Positions 57,449 through 64,000 of a stretch of DNA of 64,000 nt are shown one piece after another. Each line of letters begins with the position of its first letter. Position 1 is the first letter of the stretch. The DNA lies in contig DGQP01000016.1 of NCBI GenBank assembly GCA_002400415.1, forward strand, positions 62,001 through 126,000. The letters run 5' to 3'. The stretch comes from Chitinophagaceae bacterium UBA4411. GTDB taxonomy: Bacteria; Bacteroidota; Bacteroidia; Chitinophagales; Chitinophagaceae. A program made the position numbers and the translations under genes. The notes below the pieces were generated by a model. The model worked only from the letters and a program-made list of their open reading frames with translations, ran no database searches and was not told where the DNA came from.

Positions 57449-60274
57449 ATGCCCAAAGACAATTCTATTCAGTCGGTCCTGATCATCGGTTCAGGGCCTA
57501 TTATTATTGGACAAGCCTGTGAATTTGACTATTCAGGAACCCAGGCAGCCCGCAGTCTTCGTGAAGAAGGTATCAAAGTGTATCTTATTAACAGCAATCC
57601 TGCCACCATCATGACCGACCCGATGATGGCAGATAAAGTATACCTGCTGCCATTGACCGTAGAAAGTATTGAAGAAATTTTAGAGGAAAACCAGATCGAT
57701 GCTGTACTGCCGACGATGGGTGGGCAAACAGCCCTTAACCTTGCTAAAGAAGCTGAAGATCTCGGCATTTGGGAGAAGTATGGTGTTAAACTCATTGGTG
57801 TTGATATTAAAGCTATAGATAAAGCCGAAGACCGCGAGAAATTCCGCCAGTGGATGATTGGGTTGGGCGTGCCGGTGGCAACAGCCAAAACAGCCAACTC
57901 TTTCCTGGAAGGAAAAGAATTTGCACAGGAAATAGGTTTCCCGCTGGTAATCCGCCCCTCCTTTACCCTGGGTGGAACAGGCGGTGGTTTTGTGCATGAT
58001 AAATCTGAGCTGGACGAGGCGTTGAACCGCGGGTTGCAGGCATCCCCCATTCACGAAGTACTGGTTGAAAAAGCAGTACTGGGCTGGAAAGAATTTGAAT
58101 TAGAACTTTTAAGAGATGCTGCAGATAATGTTTGTATCATTTGTACAGTAGAAAATTTTGACCCAATGGGGGTTCATACCGGTGATTCCATCACGGTGGC
58201 TCCTGCGATGACTTTGAGTGATACCGGTATGCAACTGATGCGTAATACGGCTATCAGGATGATGCGTGATCTTGGCAATTTTGCCGGCGGTTGCAATGTA
58301 CAGTTTGCAATGAGCCCCGATACTGAAGAGATCATTGCTATCGAAATCAACCCGAGGGTGAGCCGGTCCTCGGCTCTGGCCAGTAAAGCTACCGGTTACC
58401 CCATTGCAAAGATTGCTGCTAAATTAGCCATCGGCTATACATTGGATGAGCTGGAAAACCAGATCACCAAAACCACTTCTGCTTATTTTGAACCGGCCCT
58501 TGATTACGTGATCGTGAAAATTCCTAGATGGAACTTTGATAAATTCAAAGGTGCCAACGACACTTTAGGATTGCAGATGAAAAGTGTGGGCGAAGTAATG
58601 GCCATCGGCAGAAGTTTCACTGAAGCCGTACAAAAAGCCTGTCAAAGTTTGGAAAACAATGCGGTTGGCCTGGGATATTATGGTAAAAGCCTGATGCATG
58701 CAGATGAGTTGCTCGAATATATCAAAACCCCGAAATGGGACCGGATATTCCGCATCAAAGATGCGCTAATGGCGGGTATTTCGGTCAGTACTATTTCAAA
58801 AGCCACAAATGGAATTGACCGCTGGTTCATTCATGAGATACTGAAAATTTGTACGCTGGAAAAAGAAATAGCCAGGTACGACCTGGATACTTTGCCTTTA
58901 GAACTGTTGCGGGAAGCTAAAGTAAACGGATTCAGCGATGAACAGATCAGCCGTATCACAGAGCATGGCAACGAAGAGGATGTTTATAATAAAAGAAAAG
59001 CAGCCGGTATTACCAGGGTCTATAAAATGGTGGACACCTGTTCAGCCGAGTTTGAAGCCAAGACGCCTTATTTCTATTCCACATTTGAAGAAGGCAATTA
59101 CAATGAGTCAAAGCTTTCTGATAAAAAGAAAATTATTGTGCTGGGTTCAGGCCCTAACCGGATTGGCCAGGGGATTGAATTTGATTATTGCTGTGTACAT
59201 GGCCTGCTGGCTATTAAGGAAGCCGGCTACGAAGCCATCATGGTGAACTGTAATCCGGAAACTGTTTCTACGGATTTTGACGTAGCTGATAAATTATATT
59301 TTGAACCCGTTTACTGGGAACATCTCTGGGAAATTATTGAACACGAAAAGCCAGAAGGTGTTATTGTGCAATTGGGAGGTCAAACCGCATTAAAACTGGC
59401 GGAGAAATTACATGAAAAGGGTATCAAAATCATCGGTACTTCCTATGACAGTATGGATATTGCTGAAGACCGTGGTCGTTTCAGTGATATGCTGAAAGAA
59501 CTGGATATCCCATATCCTGACTATGGAACTGCTTATGATGTGGATGAAGCAATTACTGTTGCAAATAAAGTAGGTTATCCTGTACTGGTTCGCCCTTCTT
59601 ACGTTCTGGGAGGACAGCGGATGCGGATTGTAATCAATGATGATGAGGTGGAAAAAGCTGTTGTCAGCCTCTTAAAACATATCCCGGGCAATAAAATCCT
59701 GATTGACCATTTCCTGGATCGTTGCCAGGAAGCAGAAATTGACGGAATATTTGATGGCGAAGATTTTCATGTGATGGGGGTAATGGAACATATAGAACCG
59801 GCAGGTATCCACAGTGGCGATAGTAATGCTGTATTACCTGCCTTTAACCTGACGCCATTAGTAGTGCAGACAATGGAAGAATATGCCGAAAAAATTGCAA
59901 GGAAGCTGAACATCAAAGGACTGATCAATATACAATTTGCCATTAAAGGTGGTAAAGTATATGTAATTGAAGCTAACCCAAGAGCATCGAGGACCACACC
60001 TTTCATTGCAAAAGCTTACCAGATACCCTACCTGAATATAGCCACCAAAGTGATGATGGGAGTAAACAAGCTTAAAGATTTCACATTCGAAAAGAAACTG
60101 AATGGTTATGCAATAAAAGAACCCGTATTCAGCTTCAATAAATTTCCCGGAGTTAATAAAGAACTGGGGCCGGAAATGAAATCAACCGGGGAAGCGATCC
60201 GTTTTGTAAAAGATCTCCGGGATCCCTATTTCAGGCAATTGTATAAAGACAGGAGTATGTACCTGAGTAAATAA
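57449..60274 (+). CDS. carB: Carbamoyl-phosphate synthase large subunit, without MGS domain
   Basis: Large subunit of carbamoyl-phosphate synthase, making carbamoyl phosphate for arginine and pyrimidines. It has 941 residues. Two homologous ATP-grasp halves are visible: the first opening SVLIIGSGPIIIGQACEFDYSGTQA, the second KIIVLGSGPNRIGQGIEFDYCC near residue 558, each with its substrate/ATP motifs. Canonical enzymes of about 1070 residues carry a C-terminal MGS-like allosteric domain after this point; here the protein stops just past RSMYLSK, so that regulatory domain is absent. Short CarB forms are known in Bacteroidota, as far as I recall. carA is not in the window. Confidence 0.95.
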   Translation: MPKDNSIQSVLIIGSGPIIIGQACEFDYSGTQAARSLREEGIKVYLINSNPATIMTDPMMADKVYLLPLTVESIEEILEENQIDAVLPTMGGQTALNLAKEAEDLGIWEKYGVKLIGVDIKAIDKAEDREKFRQWMIGLGVPVATAKTANSFLEGKEFAQEIGFPLVIRPSFTLGGTGGGFVHDKSELDEALNRGLQASPIHEVLVEKAVLGWKEFELELLRDAADNVCIICTVENFDPMGVHTGDSITVAPAMTLSDTGMQLMRNTAIRMMRDLGNFAGGCNVQFAMSPDTEEIIAIEINPRVSRSSALASKATGYPIAKIAAKLAIGYTLDELENQITKTTSAYFEPALDYVIVKIPRWNFDKFKGANDTLGLQMKSVGEVMAIGRSFTEAVQKACQSLENNAVGLGYYGKSLMHADELLEYIKTPKWDRIFRIKDALMAGISVSTISKATNGIDRWFIHEILKICTLEKEIARYDLDTLPLELLREAKVNGFSDEQISRITEHGNEEDVYNKRKAAGITRVYKMVDTCSAEFEAKTPYFYSTFEEGNYNESKLSDKKKIIVLGSGPNRIGQGIEFDYCCVHGLLAIKEAGYEAIMVNCNPETVSTDFDVADKLYFEPVYWEHLWEIIEHEKPEGVIVQLGGQTALKLAEKLHEKGIKIIGTSYDSMDIAEDRGRFSDMLKELDIPYPDYGTAYDVDEAITVANKVGYPVLVRPSYVLGGQRMRIVINDDEVEKAVVSLLKHIPGNKILIDHFLDRCQEAEIDGIFDGEDFHVMGVMEHIEPAGIHSGDSNAVLPAFNLTPLVVQTMEEYAEKIARKLNIKGLINIQFAIKGGKVYVIEANPRASRTTPFIAKAYQIPYLNIATKVMMGVNKLKDFTFEKKLNGYAIKEPVFSFNKFPGVNKELGPEMKSTGEAIRFVKDLRDPYFRQLYKDRSMYLSK

Positions 60275-60281
60275 TAAAGCG

Positions 60282-60306
60282 AAAAACCGGCTGTAGCCGG
60301 TTTTTT
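60282..60306. terminator. Bidirectional terminator between carB and the response-regulator gene
   Basis: An 11-bp stem AAAAACCGGCT (60282-60292) pairs with AGCCGGTTTTT around a GT loop. T-rich tracts on both sides serve the convergent genes. Confidence 0.85.
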
Positions 60307-60326
60307 AAATTTCCTACACCTGAACC

Positions 60327-60986
60327 CTATATCTCAACAATACTGTTTTTGATGGCATACATGACCAAACCCACCCGGCTATGTACTTTTAGTTTATTAA
60401 ATAATATCTGCCTGTAATCATCCGCCGTTCTCGGGCTGATGAACATTTTTTCGGCTATTTCCCTATAGGATAATTCTGTACAGGCCCACCTGAGGAATTC
60501 TCTTTCTTTTTCATTTAGTACCAGTTCCTTCAAAGACTGGCCTGAATCCTGATGAAGCCCGCTTATCAGTTTCCCGGAAACATATTCTGAGAGGTAGACA
60601 TTTTTATCCAGCAGCGAATCCAGGGCTCGTTTTAATTCTTCCGGGTCTGTATTTTTTAACAGGTATCCCTTCGCTCCGAGGCGGAACATTTTAATGATCG
60701 TTCTCTCGTCACTCAGCATTGACAGGGCCAGTATTTTGACCTGCGGATAATTCTTATATAACCATTGCGTGGTTTCAAAACCATCCATTTCCGGCATATT
60801 CACATCCAGCATAACAATGTCCGGAATGCCTTCCTTGAGAATCTTTGTACGCAAATCTTTACCATTATCCGCCTCAATAACGACAGAATAAACATCAAAG
60901 GTATTAACAAGATTTGCCAGTGCCTTTCGCAGCAGGCTGTGATCATCTGCAATGGCAACACTGACTTTCCTGCTTTTTTTGGCCAT
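60327..60986 (-). CDS. NarL/LuxR-type response regulator
   Basis: A 219-residue two-component regulator. The receiver domain (about 8-125) has the phosphoacceptor D61 in MLDVNMPEMDG, with acidic pocket AIADDHS near 11 and KGYLLKNTDPEEL near the end. A LuxR-type helix-turn-helix follows (about 150-215) with LNEKEREFLRWACTELSYREIAEKMFISPRTADDYR. It lies 3 bp downstream of the kinase gene, so the two form a pair. Its target genes are unknown. Confidence 0.93.
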   Translation of the reverse strand: MAKKSRKVSVAIADDHSLLRKALANLVNTFDVYSVVIEADNGKDLRTKILKEGIPDIVMLDVNMPEMDGFETTQWLYKNYPQVKILALSMLSDERTIIKMFRLGAKGYLLKNTDPEELKRALDSLLDKNVYLSEYVSGKLISGLHQDSGQSLKELVLNEKEREFLRWACTELSYREIAEKMFISPRTADDYRQILFNKLKVHSRVGLVMYAIKNSIVEI

Positions 60987-60989
60987 ATA

Positions 60990-61793
60990 TCATGATTCTT
61001 GCGGCAAAGATAGTTTTATCAGCACATTCGTACCACTTCCGGGCTTACTGGTAATAGAAATATCGGCATCGATGATCCGGGCCCTGTTAAAGAGGCTTCG
61101 CAAACCCACACCGCTAACCGAAGATGGAGATTGTTGCTTTTCAGAAAGATCGAACCCAATACCATTATCATTTATTTCCAGTTCAAACGAGCCGGGGAGA
61201 TACCGTATTGTTACTGCTATTTCCGAGGCCTTTGCATGTTTCAGAATATTGTTGAGCGTCTCCTGGAACATCCGGAAAAGAAAAATTGATTTTTGCTCAT
61301 TGAATGGCTCCTCGTCACCTTCCTGGTTAAAGTGCACTTCAATAAGCCCTGCTTTTCGAATGGCAAACAATTCAAAGCGTATTGATTCCGGGAGACCAAT
61401 ATCAACAATTCTCTCTGTGTGCAGGCTTTTGGTGAGATTCGAAAGATCAATAATAGCTTTATTCAAAACCTCCTGGGAGTTCTTTACCAGTTCATAGGCT
61501 TTTTGATCCTTTTCCAGCGGCAAAACAGAAAGAGATAGTTTGACAACAGACAGCATTTGCCCGATATTATCATGCAATTCCTGGCCAATCGTTTTAAACG
61601 TATTCTCCTGTATCTCCAGTTGTGAACGAAGTGCTTCCTTCTCATATTTATCTTTCATCATTATCATTTCCTGCTCCTGGCGTTGCTGCCTGCGCTGGTA
61701 TAAAAAAAGAATAGTAACAATGAACCCCACCAGCAACAAACCCAGTATAATGCCTATGATGACGATAAAGTATATTTCGGGGTTTTGCTGCAT
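60990..61793 (-). CDS. Short sensor histidine kinase (HisKA_3 type)
   Basis: A 267-residue membrane kinase. One helix at about residues 8-32, a coiled-coil linker (35-65), then the dimerisation/phosphoacceptor domain with H74 in GQELHDNIGQ, and a catalytic HATPase domain with NNILKHAKAS (N box), DNGIGFD (G1) and GVGLRSL (G2). There is no periplasmic or cytoplasmic sensor domain at all, so the signal must come through the membrane helix or a partner. Its first 40 bp overlap the end of the upstream 7-TM gene, implying coupled translation. Confidence 0.92.
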   Translation of the reverse strand: MQQNPEIYFIVIIGIILGLLLVGFIVTILFLYQRRQQRQEQEMIMMKDKYEKEALRSQLEIQENTFKTIGQELHDNIGQMLSVVKLSLSVLPLEKDQKAYELVKNSQEVLNKAIIDLSNLTKSLHTERIVDIGLPESIRFELFAIRKAGLIEVHFNQEGDEEPFNEQKSIFLFRMFQETLNNILKHAKASEIAVTIRYLPGSFELEINDNGIGFDLSEKQQSPSSVSGVGLRSLFNRARIIDADISITSKPGSGTNVLIKLSLPQES

Positions 61794-62410
61794 AAAAAAG
61801 CAATAGTAAATAAGGAGTATAAAAATATGTTCAAAATAGTGACAATACTATCGAAACTTTTGATCACCCATTTATAGTTGCTCCAATAATTCATAAATGC
61901 ATAAAGAGGAAACCCGCAACAATAAAAAAATAACAATCCTGAGCATATCCAAAAAGCTGGATTTCTGCTCAGTTTAATGGATTTTGGCAACCTGAATAAC
62001 TCAAAAAAATAATATACACAAAAGGAAACTATAACCAGACAACCAAAAGAATAGGTAATGGTGTGAAAGCCGTTCATTCCCTGAAAAAAAAGAATATTCA
62101 ACACTGCAATCAGGCCGTAAAAAAAAACGCTTATCTGCATATTTTTTTTTACCCTGCCATTATCCACCATTAAACTTATAAGGACCATATAAAAGCAAAA
62201 TTCGAAAACAGTAAAGAAATTATATAAGGCAACATTACTTCTATTATGTGCAGACAGATACGGGCCAATAATTTCTGCGGCAAGTGTTAAGAATAAAAAA
62301 GGAGGAAACAGCCTTAAATACATGAATTTTTTTTGTGGCTTTACGCAAAAAAAAAGGCTCACAAAAAGGCTAAGAACAATAATGTAAGCATATAGTGGAA
62401 CAAATTTCAT
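61754..62410 (-). CDS. Hypothetical 7-TM membrane protein overlapping the kinase gene
   Basis: A 218-residue very hydrophobic protein with seven predicted helices (about 5-23, 30-53, 62-85, 91-113, 117-140, 151-174, 184-206) and short loops. It is not an obvious transporter, GGDEF-type or 7TMR-DISM receptor; I do not recognise the family. The last 40 bp overlap the start of the histidine kinase gene in another frame. That coupling and the kinase's lack of a sensor domain suggest it is a sensing or membrane partner of the kinase (inference). A terminator lies just upstream at 62443. Confidence 0.7.
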   Translation of the reverse strand: MKFVPLYAYIIVLSLFVSLFFCVKPQKKFMYLRLFPPFLFLTLAAEIIGPYLSAHNRSNVALYNFFTVFEFCFYMVLISLMVDNGRVKKNMQISVFFYGLIAVLNILFFQGMNGFHTITYSFGCLVIVSFCVYYFFELFRLPKSIKLSRNPAFWICSGLLFFYCCGFPLYAFMNYWSNYKWVIKSFDSIVTILNIFLYSLFTIAFLCSKTPKYTLSSS

Positions 62411-62442
62411 TCCTCTAAATAATACAATCCATCATTAATAGA

Positions 62443-62471
62443 AAAATAAAACCTCCGGATTCGGAGGTTTT
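62443..62471 (-). terminator. Terminator of the 157-aa unknown gene
   Basis: AAAACCTCCG (62448-62457) pairs with CGGAGGTTTT (62462-62471) around GATT, followed on the minus strand by TATTTTTC. It separates the unknown gene from the 7-TM/kinase/regulator operon. Confidence 0.85.
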
Positions 62472-62496
62472 ATTTAGTGTGTGATTATTCATATGA

Positions 62497-62970
62497 TTAG
62501 GCAACGACAATCCCTTCTTCTCCTTTGTCAACTATGGTGATACCAATACCAAATCCATCATCGGTCGTACAAAAAGGAGGGCATATTTTCCCTGCATTAT
62601 ATGCTAAGATCGTAGTGTCTTTTCCTTCATTGATATAAACGTCCTTATCAACCAAACCGCGTTCCGTTCTCTTTTCCTTTGTCGCTACCAATACCACTGT
62701 CTGTCTTCCTTCATATAAAGGTTGTGGAGCATGTTCACTGTCATAAGCACCGAAGTAGAGCTTAATGCCATCTCCTCCATGATCCTTTACTTTCGCCAGA
62801 AACTCTTCCAGTTCCTCCACACTATACCAGACACTCAGTGAATCTTCCTTTCCCAATCGTTTTGAGTTGTGTACCCAGCGTTCCTGTTTGTAATTTCTGA
62901 TTACCCTGTTTACATGTTCTGTGTTTACCAATTTACCGGCTTTTACAGATTTTTTTTGAGCCTTTACCAT
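62497..62970 (-). CDS. Conserved hypothetical protein with a single CPPFC motif (157 aa)
   Basis: A soluble 157-residue protein. Residues 1-30 are basic and lack a signal peptide. The middle has SVWYSVEELEEFLAKVKDHGGDGIKLYFGAYD and RQTVVLVATKEKR, an alternating helix/strand pattern. Near residue 129 comes KICPPFCTTDD, whose two Cys are the only ones in the protein, in a C-P-P-F-C spacing that could bind metal or form a small disulfide. I do not recognise a function. It is upstream of the 7-TM gene and terminated separately. Confidence 0.65.
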   Translation of the reverse strand: MVKAQKKSVKAGKLVNTEHVNRVIRNYKQERWVHNSKRLGKEDSLSVWYSVEELEEFLAKVKDHGGDGIKLYFGAYDSEHAPQPLYEGRQTVVLVATKEKRTERGLVDKDVYINEGKDTTILAYNAGKICPPFCTTDDGFGIGITIVDKGEEGIVVA

Positions 62971-63509
62971 AGCTTTAGTTATTTAGTTGATTTAAAGATT
63001 AAATGACCGGCTAAAGCTATTAAGGGGAAAATTGAACAACGTCGTATAAGTACTACTCAATCAATTAATTACAAATTAAACTTATTTATAACAAGTAGAT
63101 TGACAGATATTTAAGGGGGAGAATGATATAAAAATACCGTGTAAATAATTAAAAATAACCGGTAGAATATTATTTTTTCCCCGGGAAGAATAATAGGCCC
63201 TGAACCGTTAAATAACGGTACCCATTACACAAAACACCAACGTTAATTAGCCTGCTGCAAATTTTTGACTACAACTCCCGGTAAGTTAGGTATGAATAGA
63301 AAGAGACAGCTCTGCAATTCTCAGCTTTGAAAGCATTTCATAAAGCCACAAATTCGGTACATACAAAACCGGGCTGGTTTAACATTATAGCAGTCAACAA
63401 GATGACCGTCACAGACCCTGCAGCTACAGAAGAGACGGAACAAAATTCTGGCAGTCGTACCCCGCTAAGTAGTATTTTTTTAGCCCTGCAAACCACTTAT
63501 CTTTTTCAT
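62971..63509. other. Intergenic region before comEC, 539 bp
   Basis: A+T-rich stretch with no supported gene. It holds a perfect 7-bp inverted repeat ACCGTTA/TAACGGT at 63204-63219 separated by AA, a possible operator, and a short in-frame reading upstream of comEC (from an ATG at 63402) that lacks family similarity. No exact promoter box was found except TATCTTTT just before the comEC ATG. Confidence 0.5.
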
Positions 63510-64000
63510 ATGCCAGCCGCTACAGTCTATTTCTGGAAAAAAGCTCCTTTTCTCCGGCTTTTGCTTGCCCTGATAGCAGGTATTATTTTGCAATGGTATT
63601 GGCAGATTAACCCCTCTATCTACTGGATAATTATTATCACAGGGATTTTTTTGAGTTGTAGTTTCTTCTTTTTCCCGTTTTTCAAACGATATAAGTTCAG
63701 TGCCCTGAATGGCACAGCTGTATTATCTGTCTTCTTTGCTCTCGGTGCATTGCTTGCCTGGCATAAGGACATCAGGCATCATGACCAATGGCTGGGAAAA
63801 GAGTATAAGGCCGGTGATACGGTCATAGTAAGGCTGGATGAACCATTGGTTGAAAAAACAAAATCGCTAAAAGCAATTGCATCTGTTACTTATCTGCTGC
63901 ATCAGAATTCATCCCGGCAGGCAAGCGGTAAGATCATTATCTATTTTAAGAAAGACAGTTCATTACAGCAATTAAGCTATGGTTCGCAAATTATCTTCAA
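63510..64000 (+). CDS. ComEC/Rec2 family competence-type membrane protein, N-terminal part (cut by window end)
   Basis: The N terminus of a large polytopic protein that conducts single-stranded DNA across the inner membrane in natural transformation. About 163 codons are visible. FWKKAPFLRLLLALIAGIIL starts about 8 residues after the ATG, the usual family opening, followed by further membrane helices and the beta-rich DUF4131 part (VIVRLDEPLVEKTKSLKAIA). The ATG at 63510 is preferred over an in-frame ATG at 63402, whose product has no family match. A TATCTTTT box ends 4 bp before the ATG. Most of the gene, including the channel and nuclease-like domains, is beyond the window. Confidence 0.85.
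   Translation, partial: MPAATVYFWKKAPFLRLLLALIAGIILQWYWQINPSIYWIIIITGIFLSCSFFFFPFFKRYKFSALNGTAVLSVFFALGALLAWHKDIRHHDQWLGKEYKAGDTVIVRLDEPLVEKTKSLKAIASVTYLLHQNSSRQASGKIIIYFKKDSSLQQLSYGSQIIF

Noticed and set aside
63402..63509. N-terminal extension of comEC from an upstream ATG
   Set aside because: In frame but without family similarity; TATCTTTT just before 63510 suggests the shorter start.
1..64000. tRNA, rRNA, CRISPR array, prophage, transposase or integron
   Set aside because: No T-arm-like GTTCGAATC clusters, spaced direct repeats, transposase motifs or phage genes were seen by reading both strands; a tRNAscan-type search would be decisive.

Overview
The window looks like core chromosome of a Bacteroidota bacterium, most likely of the Chitinophagaceae. 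The grounds are: a SusC/SusD outer-membrane pair, a PorZ-like type IX secretion component, paired DUF1501/DUF1800 genes, a DUF5777-type barrel, many TlpA, M23 and lipoprotein genes, the Bacteroidota -7 promoter element TAnnTTTG in front of many genes, almost no Shine-Dalgarno sites, several TTG starts, and a short CarB. I saw no tRNA, rRNA, CRISPR array, prophage or transposase. Every protein gene is intact except the two cut by the window ends (tryptophan 2,3-dioxygenase on the left, ComEC/Rec2 on the right).

Layout. 1-1.8 kb: kynA (cut) behind purD on the minus strand. 1.9-7.6 kb: two POT peptide transporters and one OPT oligopeptide transporter, each with its own terminator, forming a peptide-uptake island. 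7.6-12 kb: DUF1800-DUF1501 operon, an AlkB-type di-iron monooxygenase and a small haem lipoprotein. 12-24 kb: M43 metalloprotease, serS, a conserved unknown with a cyclophilin, a TonB-receptor-like barrel, gcvH, an ECF sigma/anti-sigma pair, VanZ, an EF-hand protein, prfA and an amidohydrolase. 24-30 kb: recO, PorZ and an RND exporter. 29.7-35 kb: SusC/SusD and a secreted unknown. 35-44.5 kb: TlpA, gatB, a double-PDZ protein, a GNAT, a 46-residue membrane peptide, alaS, an M23 peptidase and a MerR regulator. 44.6-52.5 kb: thioredoxin-like protein, MscS, then a long minus-strand operon rsfS-ftsH-LUD-GGCT-lpxH-unknown, with birA divergent. 52.5-60.3 kb: DUF5777 barrel, bcp, M23 peptidase, MORN protein, lipoprotein, carB. 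60.3-63 kb: NarL-type response regulator, a short histidine kinase, a 7-TM protein whose reading frame overlaps the kinase, and a 157-residue unknown. 63.5 kb on: comEC.

How the genes fit together. Most are housekeeping: translation (serS, prfA, gatB, alaS, rsfS), purine and pyrimidine synthesis (purD, carB), envelope quality control (ftsH, lpxH, PDZ, M23, TlpA, cyclophilin) and nutrient uptake (POT/OPT, SusCD). The least explained features are noncoding or small: a likely small RNA on the minus strand near 20.6-20.7 kb with its own promoter and terminator, a junction-like RNA fold with a terminator at 20.08-20.19 kb, a short palindromic repeat found between genes and apparently also inside birA and the DUF1501 gene, and the four-gene signalling locus at 60.3-63 kb.
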